Shown here: in pieces, positions 46,660 through 55,305 of the stretch
How positions within the stretch are numbered: position 1 is the first letter of the stretch
Layout: each line of letters begins with the position of its first letter
Assembly: GCA_029263175.1 (NCBI GenBank)
Contig: JAJCXZ010000101.1
Span: 1 to 64,000, forward strand
Direction of reading: 5' to 3'
Origin: Acidimicrobiales bacterium
GTDB lineage: Bacteria; Actinomycetota; Acidimicrobiia; Acidimicrobiales; Aldehydirespiratoraceae
DNA: 64,000 nucleotides
Notes under the pieces: generated by a model
What the model was told of the DNA's origin: nothing
What the model saw: the letters and a program-made list of their open reading frames with translations, nothing else
The model's database searches: none
Translations under genes and position numbers: made by a program

Positions 46660-47070
46660 TCAGTGAGAGACCGCGGGATCGAGCTCTTTGGCGTGGGCAA
46701 CCCACCGCTCGACCTCACCGAGAGACGGTGGGCGACGAACAAGGCGGCGCTTCTTCGCCTCGTTGGTCTCGTGCAGCTTGGCGTGCAGGTTGGCCGCATT
46801 GCGATTGCGGAGTTCCTTCACCGTGTCGACGCCAGCTTGTTCGAGAAGATCGCTGTATTCCTCGCCGACTCCGCGGACTCGCATGAGATCGGCACGGTTC
46901 ACCCACTCGAGAAGCTGAGCTTCGGTGCAGCCCGACTCCGCGGCGAGAGCCTTGCGGCCCTTCTTGGCACCACCCGCCTTCAGAAGCTCACCAGTGGACC
47001 GGATGCCGGCCTTGCGAAGGGCCTTCCCATGCTTCGCACCGATGCCTTCGATTGTTTCGATGGATGCCAT
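46660..47070 (-). CDS. DUF4332/helix-hairpin-helix protein
   Basis: A 136-residue protein made of tandem helix-hairpin-helix motifs: IETIEGIGAKHGKALRKAGI and DLMRVRGVGEEYSDLLEQAGV, each with the G-[IV]-G turn, plus LRNRNAANLHAKLHETNEAK. This is the DUF4332 pattern; such folds bind DNA or RNA non-specifically. A strong Shine-Dalgarno, AGAGGAGA, precedes the ATG. A short basic tail (KKRRLVRRPP) ends it. Its cellular role is unknown. Confidence 0.78.
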   Translation of the reverse strand: MASIETIEGIGAKHGKALRKAGIRSTGELLKAGGAKKGRKALAAESGCTEAQLLEWVNRADLMRVRGVGEEYSDLLEQAGVDTVKELRNRNAANLHAKLHETNEAKKRRLVRRPPSLGEVERWVAHAKELDPAVSH

Positions 47071-47168
47071 CGTTGTTCTCCTCTGACTGGGGATTGCTGG
47101 TCTGAGGTCCCGACGCTAGGCGACGCAGGAAAGTCGCGCCGCGTCGGGTGTATCCGATGCGGTGTTGC

Positions 47169-48116
47169 TCAGGCGAGGGCGGCCGCCACGAGGTCGTGGG
47201 CACACTCCCCGGCCGCGGTGATCGTGAGGCGCTCGGCCCCTGACTCGCCGACGATCAGCGTGTGCTCGAACTGAGCGGTGCGCGTGCCGTCGATTGTGGT
47301 CGCGGTCCAGTCGTCGTCCCATACGACGGCGTCCGGAGCCCCGAGGGTGAGCATCGGTTCGATCGTGAAGGACGTGTCGATCTCGAGGCGCGTGGCGAGT
47401 CGACGTTCGTGATAGTGCGGGATCTGGAGGTTGGAATGGAACTCGGTGCCAACCCCGTGCCCGATGAACTCTCGAACCACACCGAGGCGATGCTGCACGG
47501 CATGGGCCTCGATGGCCCTACCGATATCGCTGACGAGACCACCCGGTGTGACCGCGGCGATGCCGAGATCAAGGGATCGAGCCGTCTCACGCACCAGGCT
47601 GAGCGAAAGGTCATCCACCTCGCCCACGAGGAAGGTGGCCGATGTGTCGCCGTGGACACCTTCCTTCCAGAGCGTGACGTCGATATTGATGATGTCGCCA
47701 TCAGCGAGTGGTCGACTGTCCGGGATGCCGTGACAAATCACCTCGTTGACCGACGTGCAGACGGACTTCGGGAAGCCGCGATAGTTGAGAGGACTCGGGT
47801 AGCCACCCTTGTCGATGCAAGCGTCGTGAACGGCGCGATCGATCTCGTCGGTGGTGACACCGGGCTTCACGAGCGTGCCGGCCATCAAGAGAATCTCTGC
47901 CGCGGCCTGGCCCGTGCGGCGCATCGCGGCCAGTTCGTCAGGCGTGCGGGTGAGCGAGGACACGCTCGGACCAGGATCACCGCTCAGCGCGTAGGGCGGT
48001 CGAGGGATGTCGGCGGGCACCCGGCGGATGGGGCTCTGCAGCCCAGGCTGAACCGGCGGGTACGACGGTGCGACACCTGCGGCCGGCCGAGTTTGCTTGC
48101 GTTTGCGCTTCGCCAT
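47169..48116 (-). CDS. map: Methionine aminopeptidase, type I
   Basis: A 315-residue methionine aminopeptidase. Metal ligands are complete: INIDVTLW (Asp), HGDTSATFLV (Asp), EFIGHGVGTEFHSNLQI (His), TIEPMLTLG (Glu) and QFEHTLIV (Glu). It removes initiator methionine from nascent proteins. The N-terminal 45 residues (basic KRKRKQ, then Pro-rich) form an extension; it lacks the SH3/zinc-finger head of the longest forms. TAGGCT stands six bases before the ATG. It is in tandem with and downstream of the GGDEF-EAL gene, but the leaderless -10 suggests its own promoter. Confidence 0.95.
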   Translation of the reverse strand: MAKRKRKQTRPAAGVAPSYPPVQPGLQSPIRRVPADIPRPPYALSGDPGPSVSSLTRTPDELAAMRRTGQAAAEILLMAGTLVKPGVTTDEIDRAVHDACIDKGGYPSPLNYRGFPKSVCTSVNEVICHGIPDSRPLADGDIINIDVTLWKEGVHGDTSATFLVGEVDDLSLSLVRETARSLDLGIAAVTPGGLVSDIGRAIEAHAVQHRLGVVREFIGHGVGTEFHSNLQIPHYHERRLATRLEIDTSFTIEPMLTLGAPDAVVWDDDWTATTIDGTRTAQFEHTLIVGESGAERLTITAAGECAHDLVAAALA

Positions 48117-48140
48117 CTGACCAGCCTACGGGATTTGGGC

Positions 48141-50414
48141 CTATCCGACCTGGGCAGTGAGTGCGACCTCGACGAATCCGGCGAGGCGGGTGTTCCCCTC
48201 GGCGGGTCGACCGAACAGGTAGCCCTGCCCGTGAATCGCCACCTGCCCGGTCCGTTCACGAATCTCCAGGAGCCGCGCGACCTGCTGATCGGTCTCGATG
48301 CCTTCGGCCACGACGACGAGGCCCAACGCCTCGGCCATGTGGAAGACCGCGGCGACAATCGCATCAGCGCGGGTGTCCTCGCCCAACCGGGCAATGAAGG
48401 TCCGGTCGATCTTGACCCCATCGACGTCGAACGACTGGAGATAGGACAGCGACGAGTACCCGGTCCCGAAGTCATCGATCATCACGGCCAGACCCAGATC
48501 GCGAAGGCTCTGCACATGCCGAGCGGCCGTGCCGGTCTGATCCATCAGGACGGTTTCGGTGACTTCGATCACCAGTCGTGACGCGTCGACGGAGTGTTCC
48601 GCCAGAAGGTCCGTGATCACGGTGACGATGTTCGGGTCCGAGAAGGTGCGGGCCGAGAGATTCATTGCCACCGGACGGGCTTTCGGGTGATCAGCAAGCA
48701 TCTTGATCGCCTTGCGCATGACGGTGTGGTCGATCCGGGAAACGAGGCCGGTCTCCTCGGCGAGCGGGATGAAGTCGCCGGGCACCACCACCCCTCGGGT
48801 GGGATGGTTCCACCGCACGAGCGCCTCGAACGCACAGACACGCCGGGTCGGAAGCTCCACGAGTGGTTGCAGGTAGACGGTGAATTCGTCGTTGGCGAGC
48901 GCACGCCGAAGCTCTTGGCTGACGCTCACTCGGTGCTCGATCCGCTCCCGCATGGCCCGATCGAACACCTCGATTCGACCGCGACCGAGTTGCTTGGCCC
49001 GATACATGGCGAGGTCGGCATTGCTCAGTACCTCTTCGGCCGTGTCGGTCCGGTGGACACGAGCGATGCCGATCGATGCGGTGATCACGTGCTCGACCTG
49101 CCCGTCGGTGATGGGTTCGCTGATCGCGTCCTGGATCCGTGCGGCGAACTCGACAGCGCCGACTTCGGTGATGCCCTCGACCACCATGATGAACTCGTCG
49201 CCCGAGAGTCGCCCGACCACGTCGCTGCCGCGGACGGCCAAGCGAAGCCGATCGCCGACCGCCGTGAGAACGCGGTCCCCGAAGGCGTGACCGAGTGTGT
49301 CGTTGGCGAGCTTGAAACGGTCGAGATCCACGAAGAGAACCGAGATGGGGATTCTTTCCGAAACTGCGACCCGGTGCGCCAGCGCGGCACGAACCGTCGC
49401 CCTGTTGGGGAGACCGGTCAACGGGTCGTGTTCGGCGCGGCGGCGTTCGCGGTCGAGCGCGTTGCGCATCGCATCGCTGGCTCGAGCATCCTGCAGGGCG
49501 AGCGAGGCGTGCTGGGCGAACGCAAGGAGTGCCTCTTGTTCGGCCGAGCTGTAGCGCCGACTCGAGCCATCGCCGACGGTCAAACAACCGACGACTTTGT
49601 TCTCGACCACGACCGGAGCCGACATCAAGGAGCCGGTGCCGGCATCTTCCTTCTCGTAGCGGACGACGAGGGTGCCCTCAGTGATGACTTCCGCGGGGAT
49701 CTGTTCGCCTATTTCGACGTCTCTGAATCGCTCGACGATTTCGCTCGGTACACCAGCCGACGACACCAGCACGAGTGTGCCGTGGCGTTCCAGGTCACTG
49801 AGCCGAATACTTGCTTGTTCCACTCCGAGAAGGTCGACGGCACCGTTGACGATCGAATCGAGCACATCCTGAATCGCATCACGATGGGAGATCGACTGCT
49901 GGATCCTGAACAGGCGGTCGAGCAGCCCCTGACGTTCGCGGAGCTGCCGAACCAGACGCTTGTTGTCCGCCATCCTCGTCTCGAGCGCGGCGCGGGAGTG
50001 GCGCTCGGCCTCGAGTGCACTCCGCATGGCTGCCGCGAGGCTCACCACTCGGCCGAGACCGCGAACGAACGCTATTTCATCGGCCGTGAACAGACCGGAG
50101 GTGCGGGCGAGCAGCAGCCGTTGTGACTGATGTTCATGGTTTCCGGTGACGATGGAGACTCGACCAAGGGAGGGCAGCTCCGCTTCGGTGGCGGACGCGT
50201 GGCTCAGCCGAATGAGCAGGTCATCAGGGCGATCACCGATCCCGAAGCCGTGGCAGTGGAGAACGCTGGTGTCGTCGCAGAGCACCGCGATTTCAGCGTT
50301 GAGGGTCTCGGCGACCCGAAAGAGCGCCCCGTCGATATCAACCTTGTTGTCGGGATCACCGAACGCGGCGACGAGGTCCGTCAGCGACAAGAGCGACCAC
50401 GAGGACGGCGACAT
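48141..50414 (-). CDS. GAF-GGDEF-EAL c-di-GMP protein
   Basis: A 757-residue soluble protein. An N-terminal sensor-like region (residues 1-140, probably a degenerate GAF) leads through a coiled coil to a clear GAF domain (about 170-325, HRDAIQDVLDSIVNGAVDLLGVEQASIRL) and then GGDEF (about 330-500) and EAL (about 510-750). The cyclase motif is SGDEF (near residue 402), normally active, with an I-site RGSD five residues upstream. The phosphodiesterase EAL, DDFGTGYSSLSYLQ and EGIET motifs are intact. The start at 50414 (MSPSSWSLLSL) fits better than 50525. Confidence 0.88.
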   Translation of the reverse strand: MSPSSWSLLSLTDLVAAFGDPDNKVDIDGALFRVAETLNAEIAVLCDDTSVLHCHGFGIGDRPDDLLIRLSHASATEAELPSLGRVSIVTGNHEHQSQRLLLARTSGLFTADEIAFVRGLGRVVSLAAAMRSALEAERHSRAALETRMADNKRLVRQLRERQGLLDRLFRIQQSISHRDAIQDVLDSIVNGAVDLLGVEQASIRLSDLERHGTLVLVSSAGVPSEIVERFRDVEIGEQIPAEVITEGTLVVRYEKEDAGTGSLMSAPVVVENKVVGCLTVGDGSSRRYSSAEQEALLAFAQHASLALQDARASDAMRNALDRERRRAEHDPLTGLPNRATVRAALAHRVAVSERIPISVLFVDLDRFKLANDTLGHAFGDRVLTAVGDRLRLAVRGSDVVGRLSGDEFIMVVEGITEVGAVEFAARIQDAISEPITDGQVEHVITASIGIARVHRTDTAEEVLSNADLAMYRAKQLGRGRIEVFDRAMRERIEHRVSVSQELRRALANDEFTVYLQPLVELPTRRVCAFEALVRWNHPTRGVVVPGDFIPLAEETGLVSRIDHTVMRKAIKMLADHPKARPVAMNLSARTFSDPNIVTVITDLLAEHSVDASRLVIEVTETVLMDQTGTAARHVQSLRDLGLAVMIDDFGTGYSSLSYLQSFDVDGVKIDRTFIARLGEDTRADAIVAAVFHMAEALGLVVVAEGIETDQQVARLLEIRERTGQVAIHGQGYLFGRPAEGNTRLAGFVEVALTAQVG

Positions 50415-50521
50415 GCTCAGCCGATCGCCGAAGTGACCAGTGGCTGGTCCGAATGGGCATGGCGATAAACAGTCGCACTCACCATTCCCGTATCGGCAGG
50501 TAGAAGATGCCCCTGAGGCCA

Positions 50522-50536
50522 TCACGCGGAGCGTGA
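50522..50536. terminator. Short hairpin after the small membrane protein gene
   Basis: TCACGC-GGA-GCGTGA is a perfect six-base stem with a three-base loop, 18 bases past the stop codon of the minus-strand membrane gene at 50554. There is no T-run, so terminator function is uncertain. The rest of the 139-base gap up to 50553 holds nothing I can identify. Confidence 0.3.
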
Positions 50537-50553
50537 CCCGCCCGGTCGCGCGC

Positions 50554-50961
50554 CTACTTCGTCGCTACAGGCTCCGGGGCGCGGATTTGACGGACGATCC
50601 GGATGAGTGAGGCAACACCCAAGAGTGTCATCAATCCGCCAATGACTATCCACGCAAGAAGAGGCATCTCGCCTGATCCCGCGCCGGCGATGTAGACGTA
50701 TGGGGCGATGAACGAGATGAGCGTGACCACCGACCACAGCTGAACGCTTGACCATTCTTGGTCACGGGCCGCCTGCACGACCCGCACCTGGCCATAGGCG
50801 TAAGGCCAAGCGGTTCCGACATCGATGATCAAGAAGATGACCGGGCTGACGCCGTACTCGCCGAGCGTCGGCCAGACGATCAGTGCACGGACCACCGCAT
50901 AGGCGAAGACTCCGGCGATCCACGCCTTGCCGAGCCACCCGATCCGGTCCTTCTCTTCCAT
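50554..50961 (-). CDS. Small multi-pass membrane protein
   Basis: A 135-residue protein with three to four hydrophobic segments (WIAGVFAYAVVRALIVW, VIFLIIDVGTAWPYAYG, LWSVVTLISFIAPYVYIAG, LAWIVIGGLMTLLGVASLI) and short charged loops. It has no recognised family. The ATG at 50961 lies seven bases after TACAGT (leaderless pattern), and the frame to 51060 would cross the divergent acyltransferase promoter. It shares its upstream region with that gene. Confidence 0.6.
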   Translation of the reverse strand: MEEKDRIGWLGKAWIAGVFAYAVVRALIVWPTLGEYGVSPVIFLIIDVGTAWPYAYGQVRVVQAARDQEWSSVQLWSVVTLISFIAPYVYIAGAGSGEMPLLAWIVIGGLMTLLGVASLIRIVRQIRAPEPVATK

Positions 50962-51038
50962 CGGCGCCACTGTAGGGCCAAATGTCACACCACTCTGGCA
51001 CTCCACGGCGCGCCCCACCCGGAGATGCCAAGGATTTC

Positions 51039-51069
51039 TTGACAAACAGGAGTTATCCACAGCTAGTCT
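51039..51069 (+). promoter_or_regulatory. Sigma-70-type promoter of the acyltransferase gene
   Basis: A perfect -35 TTGACA (51039-51044) and a -10-like TAGTCT (51064-51069) are separated by 19 bases; an alternative CTAGTC gives 18. Transcription would start near 51076, giving an almost leaderless mRNA for the ATG at 51080. A DnaA box lies in the spacer. Confidence 0.6.
51053..51061 (+). promoter_or_regulatory. DnaA-box-like 9-mer in promoter spacer
   Basis: TTATCCACA matches the strict E. coli DnaA-box consensus TTWTNCACA. It sits between the -35 and -10, where bound DnaA would block RNA polymerase. A single box can occur by chance, so this is a suggestion only. Confidence 0.35.
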
Positions 51070-51079
51070 TCAGGGCCGA

Positions 51080-51817
51080 ATGTCCCTGATCCTCTCCATC
51101 CCCGGTCTCGAAGTCTTCCCCGTGCGAACAGCCGCGGAATACAACGCCGCGCGCCGCCTCCACGCCAGCTGCTATCTCGATGCTGGATACGTTCATGCCG
51201 ACGAAGTCAGCGCCAACGGCATGATCGACGATGCTTGGGTCCCCGTCAGCGACTACTTCGTGGCGGTTGACACCGAAGACAACAGCATCGTCGGGACGTG
51301 CCGGATCATCAATCCGTCTGTCTGCGGATTTCCGGCGTTCACCGGCTGCGAGCTGCATCCCGAAACCTGGGCCACGTTCAGCGACCTCGATCCGAATCGC
51401 TGCGTGGAGATCTCCGCACTCGCAACCACCCGAGACGGCATCCAGAACATGGCCATCTCAGCCGCGCTGTACGGCATTGTTTGGCGTCAGAGCATCCTCA
51501 CAGACCGCGCCTACATGCTGGCTGTGCTGGACAACCGATTGATGCGCATCATGAAGCGCTGGTTCCACTTCCCGTTCGAACCTCTCGGCCGCACCGTCGA
51601 CTACATGGGGTCGCCATCGACGCCTGTCTCGATGTACCTGCCGAGGCTCGTCGAGACACATGTTGACGAGCACCCTGAGGAGCTGGCGTTCTTCTCGGGC
51701 GAGATTTCTTTCTCAGATCTCGAGGACTACGCGATAGACCTTCGGACACGGGTCCCAGAGCACCGAGCCACCGTTGTTGACCTCACAAACGCCGACGACG
51801 AAATACGAGCTTGGTAA
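51080..51817 (+). CDS. FeeM/LuxI-like GNAT N-acyltransferase
   Basis: A 245-residue protein with the GNAT-derived fold of N-acyl amino acid synthases (FeeM) and acyl-homoserine lactone synthases. The pattern is: FPVRTAAEYNAARRLHASCYLDAGYV (N-terminal helix and 'x-R-x-x-V/C-Y' region), SDYFVAVDTEDNSIVGTCRIINPS (central strands), RCVEISALATTRDGI (the E-I-S-x-[LA] strand), and AISAALYGIVW...AYMLAVLDNRLMRIMKRWFHFPFEPLG. Acyl chain donor and acceptor are not visible. Members make lipid signals or membrane lipids. The large GGDEF-EAL gene follows after 47 bases on the same strand. Annotation as LuxI-like is by pattern only. Confidence 0.55.
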   Translation: MSLILSIPGLEVFPVRTAAEYNAARRLHASCYLDAGYVHADEVSANGMIDDAWVPVSDYFVAVDTEDNSIVGTCRIINPSVCGFPAFTGCELHPETWATFSDLDPNRCVEISALATTRDGIQNMAISAALYGIVWRQSILTDRAYMLAVLDNRLMRIMKRWFHFPFEPLGRTVDYMGSPSTPVSMYLPRLVETHVDEHPEELAFFSGEISFSDLEDYAIDLRTRVPEHRATVVDLTNADDEIRAW

Positions 51818-51864
51818 CAGGCTAAGTACTCACTTTCATCACTTCATGGCCGATCCAAGGGGCC

Positions 51865-54800
51865 ATGAGGAACGCTTGGTCAGCGACGCTGGCCCTGGGA
51901 TGCGTAGTTGTCGGAATGAGCGCGCTGCTGGGCGAGTCCGCGCTCGGTGCCGCCCGTGGCCTGGCTGCCGTTTTCTTGCTGGCCACCCTCGCTCGCCGCC
52001 TGCAAACCGATCACACAATTGCCAGGCGTCCGTGGGTTCTGATTCTTATCGGCGGCTCGCTGACGCTCATCTCAGCAATCACTCGACTCATCGACGGGAT
52101 CCTCTCGGGCGTCGAAGCCCCCTTCCCGAGCGTCGCTGAGATTCCCGGGCTGATCGGCTACGTATTCATCGTTCTGGCAGCCCGAAGCTTCTGGCACCAC
52201 CGTGCTGGCCACAGCGACATCGAGTCAGCGCTCGACGGATTCCTGGTGGCGGCTGCGGCCGCCGTGGTCGTCTTCACCGCCATCTTGTCGGACTACATCC
52301 GCGATAGCTCGATCGACATCTGGGCCCGGACGGGCAACGTCGCCTACACGATTCTCGACCTCGTATTGATCGGCTATGTCGCTCGCCTCGCTGTCGGTCC
52401 AGGTGTTCGCAACCGGCCATGGCGATTCATCGCCGTGGCGACGCTGCTCATCTTGTTGAACGACCTGTGCTTCCTGCTTCAAACCACCGGTTCGACATGG
52501 GCCCAGATGGCGGCGCTCATCGCTTCGCCGAGCGCATACTTCTTTGCAGCAGCTGCAATCCTGCATCCAGAAGCTGCTGCGATGACCTCAGATCCGACGT
52601 CGTCGCCTCCCCGTCTCTCGCGGTCGCGTCTGCTCATGCTCGCGGGAGCGCTCCTCACCCTGCCGTTGGCACTTCTTTCTTCGCTTGTGCGAGGGACAGA
52701 GCCCGATCTCCCGGTCCTGGTAGGTGGAGCCGCTGTTCTCGCGGTTGTCTCGCTGGCCCGAATCAGTCTCCTGTTTCGATCGAACGAGCGAGCGGCCGAG
52801 CTCGAAGTTGCGCTCTCGGAGTCCGGTCGCGGCCTCGTCGATGCCTCGAGCCCCGCTGAACTCGCCGGCGCGATCTCACGAACGATTGCTCTGGTCGCCG
52901 GCCACGACACCCTCTTCGCCGCAATCGTTCGAGGGGGTAGTGGCGAACGCCATCTCGTCGTGAAGAATCGACCCGATCACGACGCCGACCTCGAATCTCT
53001 CGCCGCGACTGCAGAACCCGATCTCACTTCGCTCCTCGCGGATACCGGTGTCGCCCGAGTCGTCCGGCTGGAGCTCGGCGACGGTGCTGAGTACGGCGAG
53101 ATTCACCTCGAGGCCACGACCGCCGGCGATGCCGCTCACAGCCTCGCTCTGCGGACAATGGCCGCTCAGATCACTCAGGCGCTCATTTCTCTGTCGCTAG
53201 CCGAGTCACGGTTCGCCCGGCGGTCAGAGCAACGTCTTGGAGCGCTCGTCGAGCAGTCATCGGACCTTGTGATCGTCCTGGACGAAAACGGCTCGATGTC
53301 GTTCGTCTCGCCGAACGCAGGCCGCGTGTTGGGCGTCAGCCCGAGTGTGCTCGTCTCCAGTCGTCCGTCGAAACTGATCCACCCCGATGACGCCGAACGG
53401 CTGGGCCAGCTCGTCGAGGACCCGACCAAACCCCACGAGTACCCGCGGGTGGTCGAGGGCCGGCTACGGTCCGCGTCTGGCGAATACCGCTGGTTCGACA
53501 TCACCGCCCGAGACTTCCGCGATGATCCCGAGGTGAGTGGAATTGTCGTCACGGCACGAGACGTGACGGACGAACGCGCGGCAAAGATCGGCCTCAAGCG
53601 ATCAGAACAATGGTTCCGTGGCCTGGTCCAACACAGCTCCGACGTAATCGCGGTACTGGATGAAGCCGGTGTATTCACCTACGCCAGCCCTGCGGCCGAG
53701 GATCTCTTCGGGCTTCGCCCTGAACACCTCCGCGGTCGCAGCTTCCCCGAGCTCCTCCCCCAGGACGATCTCGATGGGCTCGACACCGTGCGTCGAGCCA
53801 TCCGATCTCGACCACCGGGCGCTCGCAATCTTGAACTCACGCTGGAGCGGCCGGACAAGACCCGCCGCACAGCAGAAGTGACGATCACGGATCTACGCGA
53901 GGACCCATCCGTGAACGGTCTCGTCTTGAACATCCGTGACATCACCGACCGCAAGAAGCTCGAGGACGATCTGCGCCACCAGGTCCTCCATGACGACCTC
54001 ACGGGACTCGGCAGCCGGGTGCAGTTCTCCAACCAGCTCACCGAAGCACTCGGCCCGAACCGTCGCGCCGGCAGCAAGGTTGCGGCGTTGTTCATCGACA
54101 TCGACGACTTCAAGAACGTGAACGACTCTCTCGGCCATGCCGCCGGCGATCAGCTTCTCGTCGAGATCTCGGCTCGGCTCCAGACCAGGTTGCGCCTCCG
54201 TGATCGCGCCGCCCGATTCGGCGGCGACGAGTTCGCGGTCGTCCTCAGCGACGTCTACGGCGAGTCCGATGTGATCGGCGTCGCCGATCGAATCGTCGCG
54301 GAACTCTCACAGCCCGTCACCCTTCTCGGACAAGAAGTCCGCATGGGTGTCAGCGTCGGTATCGCGATTGACGAGGACGGCACCCTCTCGGCAGAGGACC
54401 TGATCCGATCCGCCGACGTGGCCATGTACGAGGCGAAGGAGCAAGGCAAGGGTCGCTGGGCGATGTTCGAGTCGAGCATGGCCGATCAGACGATCGAGCG
54501 GTTCGAGATCTCGAACACGCTCGGGGCGGCCATCGAGAACGAAGAGCTGATGGTCTACTACCAGCCGATCGTCGACCTCAACGACGGCCACACGGTGGGG
54601 GTCGAGGCACTGGTTCGATGGAACCATCCGGAGCGGGGCATGATCTCGCCGGGCTCGTTCATCCCGATCGCCGAGAAGAACGGTCTGATCGTCCCGCTTG
54701 GCAAGTACGTGCTCGAAAAGGCCGCTCGCCAGGTAGCCACATGGCGCAAGGATGGCCACGACATCTATGCCAGCATCAATGTGTCGCCCGTCCAGTTGCA

Positions 54801-55290
54801 ACGCGACGGCATCGTCACCGAGATCCTCGACATCGTCGACGACGCCGGACTCGACCGCCACGCCGTTGTTCTCGAACTGACGGAGTCAGCCCTCATCAAC
54901 GACTTCGAACTGATCGTGGCTCGGATCGATGCGCTACGCGACGCCGGATTGCGGGTGGCGATCGATGACTTCGGCACCGGCTACGCCACCCTGAAGTACG
55001 CCGAGGAGTTCGCGGCCGACATCCTGAAGGTCGACCAGTCCTTCGTGGCCCGACTCGAGGACCAGGAAGAGTCGACCATCGTCGCAACCGTGCTGTCGAT
55101 CGCCGAGTCCATGGGTGCCCAGACGATCGCCGAAGGTATCGAGGTGCCCGACCAGCACCGGCGCCTCCTGGCCATGGGTTGCCAGCTCGGGCAGGGGTAC
55201 TACTTCACCCGTCCCGCGCCGGCCCAGGCGATCACCGAAACCCTCTTGCGTGAACTCGACGGCGAATCACTCGTCGGCCACGGCCACTAG
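51865..55290 (+). CDS. Multi-pass membrane GAF-PAS-PAS-GGDEF-EAL c-di-GMP protein
   Basis: An 1141-residue membrane protein. About residues 1-305 hold eight to ten membrane helices with no named family (MASE-like in placement). Then come a GAF-like segment (about 315-440), PAS 1 (about 450-570, SSDLVIVLDENGSMSFVSPNAGRVLGV), PAS 2 (about 580-695), GGDEF (about 700-865) and EAL (about 875-1130). FGGDEFAVV (residue 786) is intact with I-site RLRD five residues upstream; EALVRWNHPERG (residue 914), DDFGTGYATLKY and EGIE are intact too. Both activities are expected. AAGGGG lies just before the ATG. It directly follows the acyltransferase gene and could sense its product. Confidence 0.88.
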   Translation: MRNAWSATLALGCVVVGMSALLGESALGAARGLAAVFLLATLARRLQTDHTIARRPWVLILIGGSLTLISAITRLIDGILSGVEAPFPSVAEIPGLIGYVFIVLAARSFWHHRAGHSDIESALDGFLVAAAAAVVVFTAILSDYIRDSSIDIWARTGNVAYTILDLVLIGYVARLAVGPGVRNRPWRFIAVATLLILLNDLCFLLQTTGSTWAQMAALIASPSAYFFAAAAILHPEAAAMTSDPTSSPPRLSRSRLLMLAGALLTLPLALLSSLVRGTEPDLPVLVGGAAVLAVVSLARISLLFRSNERAAELEVALSESGRGLVDASSPAELAGAISRTIALVAGHDTLFAAIVRGGSGERHLVVKNRPDHDADLESLAATAEPDLTSLLADTGVARVVRLELGDGAEYGEIHLEATTAGDAAHSLALRTMAAQITQALISLSLAESRFARRSEQRLGALVEQSSDLVIVLDENGSMSFVSPNAGRVLGVSPSVLVSSRPSKLIHPDDAERLGQLVEDPTKPHEYPRVVEGRLRSASGEYRWFDITARDFRDDPEVSGIVVTARDVTDERAAKIGLKRSEQWFRGLVQHSSDVIAVLDEAGVFTYASPAAEDLFGLRPEHLRGRSFPELLPQDDLDGLDTVRRAIRSRPPGARNLELTLERPDKTRRTAEVTITDLREDPSVNGLVLNIRDITDRKKLEDDLRHQVLHDDLTGLGSRVQFSNQLTEALGPNRRAGSKVAALFIDIDDFKNVNDSLGHAAGDQLLVEISARLQTRLRLRDRAARFGGDEFAVVLSDVYGESDVIGVADRIVAELSQPVTLLGQEVRMGVSVGIAIDEDGTLSAEDLIRSADVAMYEAKEQGKGRWAMFESSMADQTIERFEISNTLGAAIENEELMVYYQPIVDLNDGHTVGVEALVRWNHPERGMISPGSFIPIAEKNGLIVPLGKYVLEKAARQVATWRKDGHDIYASINVSPVQLQRDGIVTEILDIVDDAGLDRHAVVLELTESALINDFELIVARIDALRDAGLRVAIDDFGTGYATLKYAEEFAADILKVDQSFVARLEDQEESTIVATVLSIAESMGAQTIAEGIEVPDQHRRLLAMGCQLGQGYYFTRPAPAQAITETLLRELDGESLVGHGH

Positions 55291-55305
55291 ACGAGTCGTG
55301 CCCTC

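Noticed and set aside
48594-50126. 510-codon plus-strand frame opposite the GAF-GGDEF-EAL gene
   Set aside because: Antisense shadow of a clear multidomain gene; no recognisable domain.
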